DNA of 64,000 nt from Molossus alvarezi (lineage: Eukaryota; Chordata; Mammalia; Chiroptera; Molossidae), in NCBI GenBank assembly GCA_037176705.1, contig CM073889.1, positions 101,511,890-101,575,889 of the forward strand. The letters are read 5' to 3'. The position numbers and the translations under genes are program-made. How positions within the stretch are numbered: the first letter of the stretch is position 1; the number at the start of each line of letters is the position of its first letter. Positions 26,501 through 41,199 of this stretch are shown here, piece after piece. The notes under the pieces are model-generated. The model made no database searches. It was not told the DNA's origin and saw only the letters and a list, made by a program, of their open reading frames with translations.

Positions 26501-28019
26501 TTAACACCCGCCTGGGCTGTTGTCTGGGAACGTGGATTTCAGGAGGGCTTCACCCATCCCGGTAACAGCTCACTGTGCCACATGGATTATGCAAATGTAT
26601 GGTTTATGCTGAATGTCTGCTCTCCTCTGGGAGTCTGAAAGTTTGGCACATGCTAGGCAAAGAATGCCTACATAACCGACTCCCCATAAACACCCTGAAC
26701 ACTGGGCTCAGGTGAGCTGCCTGGCAGACACTTCACATGCATCATCACATTAAGCACATGCTACGTGCCGGCACTCAGAACTCGCCTGGTCTCCCTGGGA
26801 CCGCATCCCCACGCGGTTCCCTTTGCTCGTTTGCTTCGGATCCTTTCATGGTAATAAATCATGACCACGTACAACCATGTGCCGAGTTCTGTGAGTTCTC
26901 CTCGCAAATACTGGGGAGGACTCCCAACCTGGGGACTCCCAACAAACCCCGATAATTCTTTTCCATAATGACTTCTTCTTGACCTTCACAGCATTACCAA
27001 ACTTACTAAACGGTGTATGTTTTTCAATAGACTGTAAGCTCCATGAGGTTAACTATACGTATTTGTTATCACTACATACCACACAAATATCAACAGAATT
27101 AAAAATAAGGGGAACAATCTGTTATTAATAAAAGATGACCTGTCAGATTTCTTTTTCTATTCTGGGATCCCTAAGACACACTCAAGGCAAAATCAGTACA
27201 AGGGCAGAACCGAACTCCGCAGGGAGTGGGAAGCAGGATGCTCTCCCCACTCGTCTGTGCTCCTACCGGAAACTTGTCGTTAGACTTCACACTTGTCAGC
27301 CCTCTGTGCCCACTGTGAGAACAGGAAGGTCACAGGTCTCTAAGCTCCTAAGAAGCACGGGGAGAGAAAATGCCCCTAGGGCTCAAACCATCTCCTGCAG
27401 GCTTGTGGCTCCTCTCCTGTTCCCACCACCACCCCCTTGTAAAGAATGAAAGGTCATGATAACCACCATGGACTACAGAGCTGGGCAGGCTGAGAGGTGC
27501 ATCTTGTGTTGAACTCCAAAATGATATTCACATTTCCCCAAAGCAAATTTGTCTCCGTGACAACAAATTCCCTGATCTTCCAGATACCCAGAGATAATAC
27601 TGGGCAGGGGTCTGTCCTGGGCCACCCGCACCCTGGAACCGACTCAAATCCTCTCTAGACCCCTTGCCTCGGGGACACATGGTTTAATGGGGTTTACTTG
27701 CTTTTATGCTCTTGGGCCCATTTGGCTGGGTGAATTTTCTCCATCCCATTATCTTGCCCTATTGCATTCATCTAAGGCTTATCACACAGAGACATTAACC
27801 TGCCATTTCCAATGCTATCAGGCCTCCCGCAGTGAGTTCGATATCATGTGGCTGAGAGAAAGCCTCCTAAATCCTGGGGCCTCTTCCGGGTTTCCTCCAA
27901 CGGGCTCAGGCAGAACAGCAGCTGTATCAGGACATCACCTGCGGGGACAGCGGTGCCCACGCTCCTCCCTGGCTGCAGGACCCTCCCCCACCCCTCCTCT
28001 CTTTCCAGTTACCACGTGT

Positions 28020-28145
28020 GTTTATCTGCCCACTCAGCGCACTGGAACGTAAGCAACTGCAGGGAAGAATCTGTCTCAATCATCTTTGCACGACGCCGGG
28101 TGTTTTGGAGCCGTGTCTCACAGGTAGGTGCTTAATAAAAAATTT
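28020..28145 (+). repeat. L2 3' fragment
   Basis: GGAACGTAAGCAACTGCAGG, GAAGAATCTGTCTCAATC and AGGTAGGTGCTTAATAAA read as an L2 3' end. Confidence 0.6.
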
Positions 28146-28422
28146 TTACATGAATCGGTGCCTGATTTCCTCGACCTGTAGAATGGACACAATATTTGCT
28201 ATCTTTTGCTACAGTCGTGAGAAGAAAGGAAATTCTGGAGGTAACAGAAGGTAGCATTCCCAGATAGATTTAAGCATCTCTCAGTCCTACCTTCTGTGTC
28301 AGGTGAGTGCTTACAAGGAGGTTCTGCAGACTGAGCAGAGGTTCGGCGCTGGGAATGTGTTAGACACCAAAGGCTCGGCTGTGCACACCTCGCCCCCGGT
28401 CCCCGCTTCTCCCGCCCTTTAC

Positions 28423-28506
28423 CTTGCTGGCCTTCAGGATGTTGATCTGCTCCTCATACACCGTGTCTCTGTTTTTCTCCAGAAAACCATCTGAAAGGTA
28501 CTCCAC
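28423..28506 (-). CDS. MYO5B: MYO5B exon, about residues 557-584
   Basis: 84 nt, 28 whole codons, phase 0 both ends. It begins [14 protein letters not shown] and ends [11 protein letters not shown]. This is the segment of the lower 50-kDa domain that leads into loop 2; GFLEKNRD is conserved across myosins. It follows the previous exon after a 708-nt intron. Acceptor is GCCCAG|GTGGAG and donor AAG|GTAAAG. No change from human is evident by recall. Confidence 0.97.
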
Positions 28507-29427
<921 letters not shown>

Positions 29428-29994
29428 TCAGGACCCGACGTGGAAAACAAGACACGTAAGGCCCAGTGCGTTCTCCACGCGCTGTGTGGCCTGTTTCCCC
29501 CGGTGTCCCGAGGAGCGTGCGGACTGGAAAGCACCTGCTGGGTGGGAGATGCTGGAGGGGTCAGAAGAGGGTGAAGGTGGAGGCCAAGGTCATGGAGCAG
29601 AGTCACAACTCCTGGAACGCATCTGGAGGGGGTTCCTCCCTCCGGTCGGGCAGTAACCTGTGTCGTGAACGCACCGTGACCGTCTCCAGTGGCATGCTCC
29701 TGCTGGCCCAGGCCCACGCCTACGCAGGAAAGCCTTCTGTCCCGCTCCAAGCTCATGTCAGTGCACTGTCCTTGCTTGGCTCCCTTCTGTCCTTCCCTCT
29801 GACCGTCTTGATCTGTCTCTGGAATTCCTCCCAATGAAGTTCTCACACACAGTCTACCCAATACCGCTCATCGTTGGGTTTTGTGTATTGTCTGTCACTA
29901 CAAAAAACTTGAACTGGGTTCCAGCCACACACTAGGTACATAAGTACCTAGTGATTAAGCTACGTGGTACTGATCTCTGCCTCCCCTCTATTTA

Positions 29995-30175
29995 TTTTTT
30001 AAAATATGTTTTTATTGATTTTTTAGAGAGAAAGGAATGTAGAGATAGCAACATCGATCAGCTGCCACCTGCACGCCCCCTACTGGGGATCGAGGCATGT
30101 GCCCTGACTGGGAATCAAACCCGGACCTCTCAGTCCACGGGACGATGCTCAATCCACTGAGCCACACCAGCCGTG
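29995..30175 (-). mobile_element. Ves-related SINE, short subfamily
   Basis: Reverse copy: ATGTTTTTATTGATTTTTTAG, ACATCGATCAGCTGCC and head CCACTGAGCCACACCAGCCG. Duplication ctgcctcccctctattta (29977-29994) and ctgcctcccttctattta (30176-30193), one mismatch. Confidence 0.92.
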
Positions 30176-31129
30176 CTGCCTCCCTTCTATTTAAATCTAG
30201 CTTTAAGAATTCTGCCCCTTTCAGTATCTTTAGAGATGGTTTCAAAAGTGAAAAAGCATCTTGCTTTGTTGAAAATGTAAGTCACTGTAACCACCATTCA
30301 GATTGCTAAGGACGACAGCAACTCTTCCGGTGAGAAGGAGCCCCCTTGAGCACTGCTGTGCACACCCATGCCTCAGGTATGGGTCACCTATTGACTTGTC
30401 TGCCCTTCCTCAGCTTTGATTGTACATTTGGATCAGGCAGGGTTGAAGGTGACCCTTGCACTAGCTATTTAAAAAGACCTTTGTTTAGTAAGTTAATAAA
30501 ACCTGTGCCATAAGGAAAATGCTTACACAGTTGAGAATAAATTTCTCGAATACTTGGTAAGCAAACAGATTTTTCTCAATAACTAGTATTGAATATTCAG
30601 TGTTGAGTGCCGTAGTTAATTCAAGAAAAGAAAACTTTTTCTTGAAGGAGGTTAATTGTGTTAGGCAGACAAAGTAAAAGAAATCTAATTCAGCATTTCT
30701 TACATACACTGTTTTATATGTGTGTTCAAGCATCCCGTCTACAGAAACACCGGGTATAGGGAAGGCAGGGGTCAGCTCGCCAGGGCTATCGGAGACAAGG
30801 ATGGAAGACCAGAACACAAGGGACCCAGCACTGGCAGAACTGGGGTAGACAGAACAGGAAGGGCAGGACTGTGATGAGACACCTCACCTAAGTCAACACC
30901 TACATCTCTTGGTATCAAAATTATCTTGTCTTACATTGAAATTGGACTTCTGTCCAAAGACTCCATAATCCTACATGTTCACTAATTCAGACAGGCATGA
31001 GTCAATGAGCAAAGTCATACGTATACATATTTGCTGATGAGGGTCAGTCTCTCTTCTCACTCCCCACCCTCAACTAAAAATAAGGGCCAGCAAGAATTCA
31101 CATTTAAGATTCTCAGAGAATACTGATTG

Positions 31130-31345
31130 CCCACAGTGCTTGTTATTTGCCAGGTAATTTTCTATATATTTTAGATAGAGCAACTCATGTAATTCCTACA
31201 ATAATCCTATGAGCTGAGCACTATATTTATACACGTCTTATGGACAAGGTGGTTGGGACAGAGATGGTAGGCAACTTGCTCAAGGACACACAGCTGGGAA
31301 GTAGCCGAGCTGGGGTTCAATCCAGGACAGGCTGGAGCATGTGCT
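31130..31345 (-). repeat. MIR
   Basis: Reverse MIR: TTATTTGCCAGGTAATTTTC, CAACTCATGTAATTCCTACA, ATAATCCTATGAGCTGAGCA, CTTGCTCAAGGACACACAGC. Confidence 0.85.
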
Positions 31346-32928
31346 GTTCCCCATTATGCTCGCCCATCTGACCACAGAGTTATAAAGGCAGCCAAGAAGG
31401 AAGGGATGGTGGAAGGCACTTATCTCTAAAAATCTTTCCAGAGAAGTAGATTTAAAACAGGCATAGGAGAAAGAAAGCCAACCCTGCATTCTGATAAAAT
31501 CTAGACCGCAGCTCTCGGTGGCTCTGGACTACGCAGGGCATCGAATCCTTTGAAAAAGAAAGTGCACCAGCTGTTTTTTGTTTTTTGGGTTTTTTTTTAT
31601 CACTAAAATTAAATTGTGAGATAGGTTTTAAATGTTTAGAATGCAACTGATACGCTTCTCTTGACTTGTTAGGATTTTTTGGAAGTAGAGCTTTTTTCAT
31701 GTTTAATTTGTATTTGTAAAAAAAACACTGTACAACTCCCACCCCCCACCCACCCCACTGAATCCAAATAGCAAAACTGTGTGCTTTCTGTTTATCTTTG
31801 ACTCTAGTCTTGGCAGGTGTTTAAAGAAAAGTAATTTTAAGAAGTCTAGGGAAAAACTGGACATTGACTTCATACACGCACCTATACTCTCCTCTTCAAG
31901 TCTCGTGAAGAGGGCGCTGGGTCAGGAGGGAGCCGGGATCCCAGCTCTGCCCTAATCTAAGCAGGGACTGTCCCTCGGGGGCCTGGTCCCCCTGACCAGC
32001 TGTGTTGGTCAATGGTCGCATCAGAAGTGCAGGTGCAGGTAAGGAAACAGGGCCTTCACCCCCGCCCCACATCATCAGCCTGCTCATTCCACTGCCTCGA
32101 AACAGCGCATTCATTAGGAAGGTCCGCCCAGTCAGCCATCCAGGCTGCGTTCCTAGTCACACAGGGCAGAGCCCGCCTCCCCCGGGCCTGCCTTTGCGGG
32201 CCCCTAGCACCCTCTCTCCAGCTTGAGACAACCTCTGTCTTTTTACTCATTAGAACTGCTTCCTGGGGTCGAGTGTCATTTTCAGAAAATTCCTACTAAA
32301 ATGCAAATACGTCAGCTTATGAGGAAACACGCACTGACCTCTCATCTGCTATCAGCCTGAGCGCGTTTGCTCCCCAAGGCTGGGGCTCGGGAGGGCAGGA
32401 CGTGCCCTGCCTGAGTCGGCGTGGGTATGGCACGTGTCACACAGCACCCACAGCGCTGAGAGGAACAGCCTGGAGATGAACCTTAATATTCCAGGCCCCG
32501 TGTCTCATCTGCAGCTTCCAGCACCGGTCACAGGTTCGAGGACGGCCCTGGGTGCCTCCCTCTCCATTCATGGCAACCCCATCTCCGCGTTTCCAATGTG
32601 AGTCGCAGCTCACTGGCCCTGCCTGCACTGGGCATCGAGTCCAGGAAAAGTGATTTCCCAGCGGCTGCTTTCACGCCGTGAGTGTGATCCTTCATCTGGC
32701 TCGGTGTCCTGTCACACGGGAGACAGCGAACCCAGCGTTCACAACGCAGTCTCATCACTTCCTCGCCCTGCGGGGGTCTCTGAGCCACCGAGCGGGAAAG
32801 AACGCGTCCGAAGAGGCTCTGCGTCCAACAGGACGCCAAGTTGCCTGGTTGTGACCAAGTCCATGGGAACTCCCAACCTGCTCTGGTCAGAGCCTTGGGC
32901 ATTTCCAGGGGCCCTATGTATATATTTT

Positions 32929-33169
32929 TAATCCTCACCTGAGGACATTTTTCCATTTTTTATTCAGATAGAGTGGGAGGGAGGGAGGGAGAGAGGGAGA
33001 GAGGGAAACATCGACGTGAAAGGGACACGTCGAGTGGCTGCCACCCACACGACCCAACCAGGGCCGGGGACAAACTACAACTGAGGTACATGCCCTTAGC
33101 GGGAACCGAGCCTGGGTCTCTCTGGGCCGCAGGTCGACGCTCTGACCGCTGAGCCAAACCGGCCAGGGT
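32929..33169 (-). mobile_element. Ves-type SINE
   Basis: Full-length reverse copy with tail AATCCTCACCTGAGGAC and head GAGCCAAACCGGCCAGGG. Target duplication not clear. Confidence 0.9.
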
Positions 33170-33199
33170 CATGTGCCCTCTTTTTTAAAGTCAGGTCTT

Positions 33200-33290
33200 C
33201 TGTTGTCGAATTTCCATCCAGTAAAATGCACCCTTTCTAAGTGTACAGTTCCATGAGTTTTGACAAATGTAATAACACCTGTTGATTGAA
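33200..33290 (-). repeat. L1M 3' end fragment
   Basis: AGTAAAATGCACCCTTTCTA, AGTGTACAGTTCCATGAGTT and TTGACAAATGTAATA match the reverse of an L1M 3' UTR. Confidence 0.6.
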
Positions 33291-35260
33291 AATCCACCTG
33301 TTACTAGAAGTGGCATCAGCATACACTGAATCACTCCCAATTCCCAGAGCAATTTAGCCGGGCAGAAAAAAGACTTCCACATTGGGATTCTGTACTACCC
33401 CTTCCTCTGGGGTTCCTCTTGCCTCCCTCACTCCGGAGCCCCGTGACCTCAGCCACCACTGTGAGTGAAGCATGTCGCATTCACAGCACACCCCATATCG
33501 CAACACTCCGAGCCCCACCAGTGTGATGGGCAGGACATCCAGGTTTGCCTCAGACCTGCTCTCCAAAGAGCCTTTGGGAGGAGGAAGCCAGATCTAGCCA
33601 AGAACCATGTCAGCTGCCTGCAGCTCAGAAGCCTTCGCTGGGACCCTGGATCCTGCCTGCAGCCCTCCCCGGGCCCCACCCCCGCTCACTCAGGCTGAGC
33701 TCCTCGGGGTACCATCCTGTCTCTCCTCCCTTGCTGGCCACCAGGAAGTTCCTTTCCTCCTCTCCCAAGGATTTTCCCTCAAGACCAGACATACAGTAGG
33801 TGCATAACAAATCCTGGGTGTTTGATGAATTGCAGTGTCAGGAGTTTGAATTGGATACAGTCTTAGACTAAAATCAATTAATTTTACAAATCTGACCCAA
33901 ACGGAAGGCTCCACGGAGCATAAGGCAGAGATCACCCATATAGCTGGATTTTACTTTCCCTCAGCTTCTCGGAAGTAAAGTCGATTCCAACAGGCTGCAC
34001 AGGTGGTGTGCCCTCCGCCGGAGACCAAGTGCAGGAGGGTCTGGGATCCGCCTGCCCTGGGAATACCCAAGGCTGCAAAGTCTAGGGACTGCTGAATGAA
34101 TGAGGTTTGCATCCTGGGCCTCCCTGAAACCGCTGCCTACTTTTCTGCTACCTGCCTCGAGCCTCCCCCCCCACCCGCAACCACCTGCTCCCAGCCCATG
34201 CTCTGGGCTTCCTCTTCATGGCTGTGTCCTGCCCTCAGAGGGGCGGTCTGAGGTCTCTGCACCTGGTGTTGGGACCAGTGCTCCCACTGCTCTGACTTGA
34301 CCTTTTGGTGACATATTCCCTTGGGTAGGAGCACCTCTCAGATCCCCAGACCACAGGTCCAAAAAACCCACAGCGGCCCCCCTCTGCCTGCTAAACACAG
34401 GGTGAATCATGGAAAGTCAACCAGGCAGCTGTTCAACTCGCAGAATCAATCATCCCGAAGAGCTTCGGTGTTCTTATGAGAGGTGTGTGCACACAGTCCC
34501 GATGTCACAGTCAGCTCTTCATCGGAAATGAGGTGGACCGGTGCAGGACAAACTGCCGGCCTCACGTGCTCCTCAGAACTGTGTAGGCCTTGGCATGCAC
34601 CCCTGGGGAGGGCAGTGAAGAGCTGGAGTCTCCCTGGAACCAGGGCCCGGGGCAGCGACGCTGGGTAGGTCACAAGACATGGTGTTGCCTTTGGGTTGGG
34701 GTGTGAAGCTGGAGGAGATGGTTACAGACAGAATCACAGCAGAGACTGGGGGAGGGGGAGTGTGCTCCTGCAGAGTGTGGGAAGGGAGCTGCTGGCAGTG
34801 GACACTGAACCAAGAAAGTGCGTGAGTGGTGAATGCCAGGAGGGGACACTGGAGGGCCTGTGCTGTGGCTTCAGTCACTCAGCCAGTGCTCACAATGCAG
34901 GGACAATTGTCTGTCAGCTCTACTGCCACCTCGCAGGTGGAGCGCGCCCAGGCACACCGCTTCCACACTGAGGACGTACCCCTGCGGGGATCTCTCAAGA
35001 CAAGGCCCACGGCCCTGAAGAAGCTCTGAAAACCATCAGGAGATAAATGTGTGCGAGCTGCGGACTTCAGTGCATTTTCACTCGTCTTCTGCTGTCCTAG
35101 TAACCTCTCCTTTTCCTTTTCATAGGAATGGAACTAGGAGAGCCCTCCGGAGGGGTATACCTCCTTCCCCCAAACCATCAAGCCTCCCTCCACCCTTTAC
35201 AGGCAAATGCTGGAGACCAGGAAGGAAACGCATCTGGGTTCTCTCCTTTCTTTCTTTTTT

Positions 35261-35496
35261 TCTTTAATCCTCACCAGAGGACATTTTTCCTTTTTTTTGT
35301 TCCGATAGAGGGGCGGGAGGGAGAGGAAGAGAGAAACATCGACGTGAAAGGGACACATCAAGTGGCTGCCACCCGCACAACCCAACTAGGGCCGGGGACA
35401 AACTGCAACCGAGGTACATGCCCTTAGTGGGAACCGAACCTGGGTCTCTCGGGACCGCAGGCCGACACTCTAACCGCTGAGCCAAACCGGCCAGAG
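35261..35496 (-). mobile_element. Ves-type SINE nested beside an older SINE
   Basis: Reverse copy with tail AATCCTCACCAGAGGAC. Perfect 16-bp duplication cctttctttctttttt at 35245-35260 and 35497-35512, which lies in the T-tract of the next element. Confidence 0.93.
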
Positions 35497-35512
35497 CCTT
35501 TCTTTCTTTTTT

Positions 35513-35693
35513 CAAAAATAGGTTTTTATTGATTTTTTTAGAGAGAGATAGAAACACATCGCTTGGCTGTCTCCTGCACACCCCCCACTGGAGATTCAGC
35601 CTGCAACCCGGACATGTGCCCTGACCGGCAATTGAACCAGGAGCTCTTGGTCCATGGGACAACACTCAATCCACTGAGCCACACCGGTCGGGC
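35513..35693 (-). mobile_element. Ves-related SINE, short subfamily, split from its left flank
   Basis: Reverse copy (GGTTTTTATTGATTTTTTTAG to CCACACCGGTCGGGC). Its own duplication ttctctcctttc (35239-35250) and ttctcccctttc (35697-35708) encloses both SINEs, so it is the older insertion. Confidence 0.88.
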
Positions 35694-36378
35694 TTGTTCT
35701 CCCCTTTCAATACAAGAATCAAGTGCTCTCTACACCTTTTTATCAGCATTTCCATCAATGAAGGATTGGCATATATTCACCTCCTTACCACTGACCACCA
35801 AACCAGAAGAAATTTTGAAGCTCATCAGATCCAACCCCCATCAAGTCATAGATCAGAAAAACAAACAGTCAGATGATTGACAGCACCCAGATTTCCCACC
35901 CCACCTCCCCATGGCTGCCTGGTTCTCTCCATGCTGGCAATTCAGGAAGAGTCCACGAACAGGTAGATGGAGAAGTCATGGATCTCACCTGCCACCAAGC
36001 CATGCTGCTCTATCACTCATAAGCCACCTGGCACCGCAAAGGTGACCCTGGGCTCTTGACCCTCACTCTCTGGGGTGCCTGTCTAGATGTGGAGGGTCCT
36101 CTCCGGAACCTAGGATATCTGGGGCATAGAATCCATACCACCATCATATTGCGCCAATCATACCACCAGCCTTTGCCAAAAGAGGCAGCAGAGTAACTCG
36201 CCAGTCACATTACCTTCTAGCACCTTCTGGTATGCAGAATGGACACCAGCACACTAAAGGCCGGCTAACTGCAGGTGAAATTTCAGCTTTGGGATCTCAC
36301 AGGTGGCCCTGCACCACGCAGCTGTCCTCTGCCCCACCCCAAGCCTAGAACTGACCTAATTCAATGACAGCACCATCA

Positions 36379-37329
<951 letters not shown>

Positions 37330-38059
37330 CTACGTTAGGAGAGTAAGGATGTAGATCTGTTTTCATAATTAGAAAAGGCACCAACCACAGGACAATTCAG
37401 AAGAAGCATATATAAAGAGAGAAAGTCGTCCATGACTCCATCACTCAATTTCACCACCAGTTCCATTTCGGTAGGTCTCCTTTCACTCAGCCTACGTTTT
37501 TGAACAAATTAGAATTACATGTAAAAGCAGACCTACTTTAATCGTCTCACTCTCCGTGGTAAACATTTCCTCGTGCCATTGCTCCTCACAGTCATCCGTT
37601 TCAGTATCACCCCCCGCCCCCGCCCACCACTGTATGGATTGACCCGAGGACCGCACAGCTGAGGGGACAGGTTTGAAATTTAGCCGCAGCCCCCACAAGC
37701 CCGGGAGTGGTCGTTCTACCCAGAGGAGCCGACTTATTCCAATTCCCACAAAGACTGGGCGCGGGCTGGCCGGCAGCGCTCCCCCCACAGATGAGTCATA
37801 ACGGAGCCATCTCCTATGAGGAACATCTGGCTTTTCCCAGTTTTCAGCTGCTAGTGATGCTATGACAAATACTATGCATGCATCTTCGACTTCATGATTC
37901 TCTCCATAGAATGTTACCCCAGAAGGGGAAACACCACGTCGGAGCACGGTTTCTTAAAAGGCAGAAGCAAAATAACTTCCAGAAAGGTGGGAGTTTATGT
38001 TATCACCATACTCCCACCCCAGCCTCCCAATGTACAAAAGTGTCTTGTTCTCCTAATAC

Positions 38060-38250
38060 TGGTTAAGGATTTTTTTTTAAATTCATGGTTATTGAGTTAG
38101 AGTTTTCATACAAGAAGATGCAGCAAATGTAACGGCTTACTTCGATGGGTTTGTGACAATGTTATACGGTGTGTGACTGCCACCACAACTCTGGAGAACA
38201 TTTTCATTACTCCAAAAAGTTCCCCTGTGTTCCATCCTCGCCCCTCGCTG
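38060..38250 (-). repeat. L1M 3' end fragment
   Basis: GGTTATTGAGTTAGAG, GTGTGTGACTGCCACCACAA and GAGAACATTTTCATTACTCC are a diverged reverse L1M 3' UTR. Confidence 0.6.
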
Positions 38251-38474
38251 GGAGTATGCATGCACCACCGCTCTGTGGTCCGCAGTGTAGATTAACTTCT
38301 AAAGACTTAGTGACTTAGTACATGAATAATGTTTTTGTTTGAAATTTTAATCTAATTGTTAATGGGCTTCAAGATTTTTCTGTATGTGGGTACCAGTCAC
38401 CTGTACTTTGTGAATTGCCTATGATCGTTGTTGAAGTCTTTGTCAGGTTTTAACTTTAAAAAATGGGTGTGTTT

Positions 38475-38715
38475 GCCCTGGCTGGTTTTGCTCAGCGGTT
38501 AGAGCATTGGCCTGTGGACCAAAGAGTAATGGGTTCGATTCCGGTCAAGGGCATGTACCTCGGTTGCAGTCTGGTCCCCGGACCTGGTCAGGGTTGTGCA
38601 GGAGGCAACCATTCAATGTGTCTCTCTCACATTGCTGTCTCTCTCTTTCCCTCCCTCCCACTCTATCTGAAGATAAATGGAAAAAATATCCTCAGGTGAG
38701 GATTTAAAAAAAAAA
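38475..38715 (+). mobile_element. Ves-type SINE
   Basis: Full-length forward copy GCCCTGGCTGGTTTTGCTCA to ATCCTCAGGTGAGGATTT plus A-run. Target duplication not resolved. Confidence 0.9.
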
Positions 38716-39294
38716 GGTGAGAAGTGGCATTGCAGAACCAGGCCAGGGTCCTACCTGCAGGCCTTGTATGCTACACTAAGGGGTTTGGATTTTACCAGGA
38801 GTAATGAGAGAATTCGAAGGATTTTTAAACTAAGAAATGACAATCAGATTTGCATTTTAGAAACTGGCAGGAGGGTGGAGAAAATTGTGACTTGGGGGAA
38901 GGTGTGCAAGACTGAAGGCAGTTATCATGGAAGCAACAACCCAGGCAAGATCCAGGGCTCCACTGAAGCTGGTGGTGGCCAAGTAACGGAAGGCTCTAAA
39001 GGGTTAGAGAATGTGGAGAGGAGAGGACTTCAAACGGCTAATGGGGCTTGTGGGTGAGATCCACCTGCACAGCTCACCAAGCTGGGAACATTGTAACAGC
39101 ATCAGCAGCTTTAGCTACAGAGGAGTGGGGCCATCCTGTGTGCTGAGCAACCTCATCAGGCCGAGCAGTGGACAGGGGAAGACCTCTAGCAGGAAGACGT
39201 GCCTTTTTCTCATGCACGCAACAGGCTGCATGAACTGGCAGCGGCCCTGTCAGTGAGTGCCCGCAGAATGCCAGGCCCAAGGGCTTCGTGAGCT

Positions 39295-39480
39295 CTCATT
39301 CATTTGATGCCCACAACAACCAAGAGCTACGGTGTATTCGTAATCCCATCTTACAGTTGAAGGAATGAGGTATGGGAAGATCAAATAACCTCCCTCAAAT
39401 CAGGGAGTCAGTAGGCAGAAGAGTCAGCATCTGAACCCAGAGGGTCAGACCTCGGAGACCACACTCTTCATTTAGAGAAG
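39295..39480 (-). repeat. MIR
   Basis: Reverse MIR: CTCATTCATTTGATGCCCAC, CCCATCTTACAGTTGAAGGA, CATCTGAACCCAGAGGGTC. Confidence 0.75.
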
Positions 39481-41199
39481 AGTGAACATTTCACTAAGAA
39501 AAGAAGGGCTGTGAACAAGAAAGATAACGTCCCCGAAGAGGTGGTATTTGAGCACACGAAGGGGGTGATACCAATGAGACCTGGGGCTGGGGGCACAGGC
39601 TTCAGCTTCCTCCATAACCTTAAATCTTCACCTCTCTCATTCTTCAGTGTGGACAATGGCATTTTCTCAATCTTACAATGATGTTAGCCCTTCCCAACAG
39701 AACGGACTCCATAGTGACCACTCCCAAATACAGAGGTTGGTGCTGCCCCCGTTAGGGGCTGGAGATGGTGGTAGTGGAGAGAAGTACCCTAAGCAGAGGA
39801 ACCAGCAAAAATAAATGCATCAGACACCCAATGGGTCCATCAGAGAGCCCAGAATGCACCAGGCTTCCCTTCCTCCTCTGTGCCCACTTCCCCCACCAGG
39901 GAATAAGACATGGAGACGTGGGAAGTCATTTGGGGATCAAAGGAATCAACGGCCGTTGGTCAAGCCCATGTAGGAGAAGTAAGTCTAGGTTAATAAAGCA
40001 AGATCAAAGATGCAAAGTCCACGCTGGGTGTGCAGACCAGAGCCAGCTGGAGAGAGGCACCTGCCTGCCAGGCGTCACCCTGGTGTGCAGCCCGCTCGGC
40101 CCAGATGACGGTCTTACAGACCGAGATATGTCCCTTAGAACCTCACTTCCTTCCCACCCCCACAGGTTCCCCAAGAGAGACTGCCAATGCCAGCCAAGCC
40201 CCAGAAGAAATTTAATTAATAAAAACTAGAAGGAAGATAAAACAGCCACCCAAGCAATTGACCAGATAATAGCCACTGCGTGTGCTTGCAGGGTGTCTAC
40301 TGAGCTCCATAGATAAAGGATTTAAATATCTCCCACTTATCACTTTTTAAAGGTTTATATTGATAGCACTCCACAAAGAACATTCTCATTAATTTGAGAT
40401 GGCCTGAAATTAGGTCATAATTTCCCTATTTCTAAGATATTATCTGGAAACAATTCCTCTGCCATCTAGGATAATTACTGCAGCACTGAAGGGCCAGAGA
40501 TGAATGAGGGGTTTGGGTAGCTTGCAAAATGTCTAAGATGATTGATCTCAGAAAACCCCAGTCACGGACATAGAGCAACTTCTCCTTTGGACAACAGTGG
40601 CATTATATTTGTAGTAATCCTTCCCATCAACAGAGATGACTTTTAAAAATAAACACAGTGAATCAGTTCATAGTTCACAACATTAACAAGTCACAAAGAA
40701 ATTTATATACCAGAGGGAGTTGGATTTCCCCTGTAAAGTCAGTGTTGACATTATTTAGACCAAATCTTTGAGTGCTCAGAAAGTCGAAACACAGACCAAG
40801 ACTTGATGTTGAGGCCCGAGATCCGTACTTGTGCTGGAACAAGTCTCACCCCTACTTCGATTTCCTTCTACCTTCAAAAAGTGGTAGAAACATAATCTCC
40901 TTCTCATTTCATTCCAATTTCTGAGTGTGAGAAGGGTCACAAATGTCTCTGCAAATAAGGTTGTGTTTGTTGGAAAGTGAAACTGCAATAAAAATAGGGA
41001 GACCAGTCACTCTGAGTTAATCATTAACCTCCACGAACCTCTCCCTCCAGGGCAGAGCGGCGAGGGGACGCTTGGGAAGTTTGGGTCCTTCTCTGGAGCA
41101 CAGGTCACAGAACAGGAATCTCGGGGCGCCGCCTCGTCTTTCTATCTTACCAAGATCACCCTCAACCGTTCTCCTGACGGCCGCAGGAGGAGACAACAC

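Larger units (their letters stand above)
18715..28422 (-). other. MYO5B: MYO5B intron before loop 2 exon (9.7 kb)
   Basis: Holds an L1M end (18760), MIRs (19425, 20265), SINEs (21932, 22597, 23002, 24056, 25426), L1-like material (25905-26335), a minisatellite (26386-26500) and an L2 end (28020). 20410-21380 is pyrimidine-rich and may be an old L2 fragment. 24770-25080 is AT-rich and repeat-poor. Confidence 0.8.

Noticed and set aside
33380..33410. Short match GGGATTCTGTA reminiscent of a microRNA hosted in the human MYO5B locus
   Set aside because: Wrong strand relative to the gene and no precursor hairpin seen; the match is too short.
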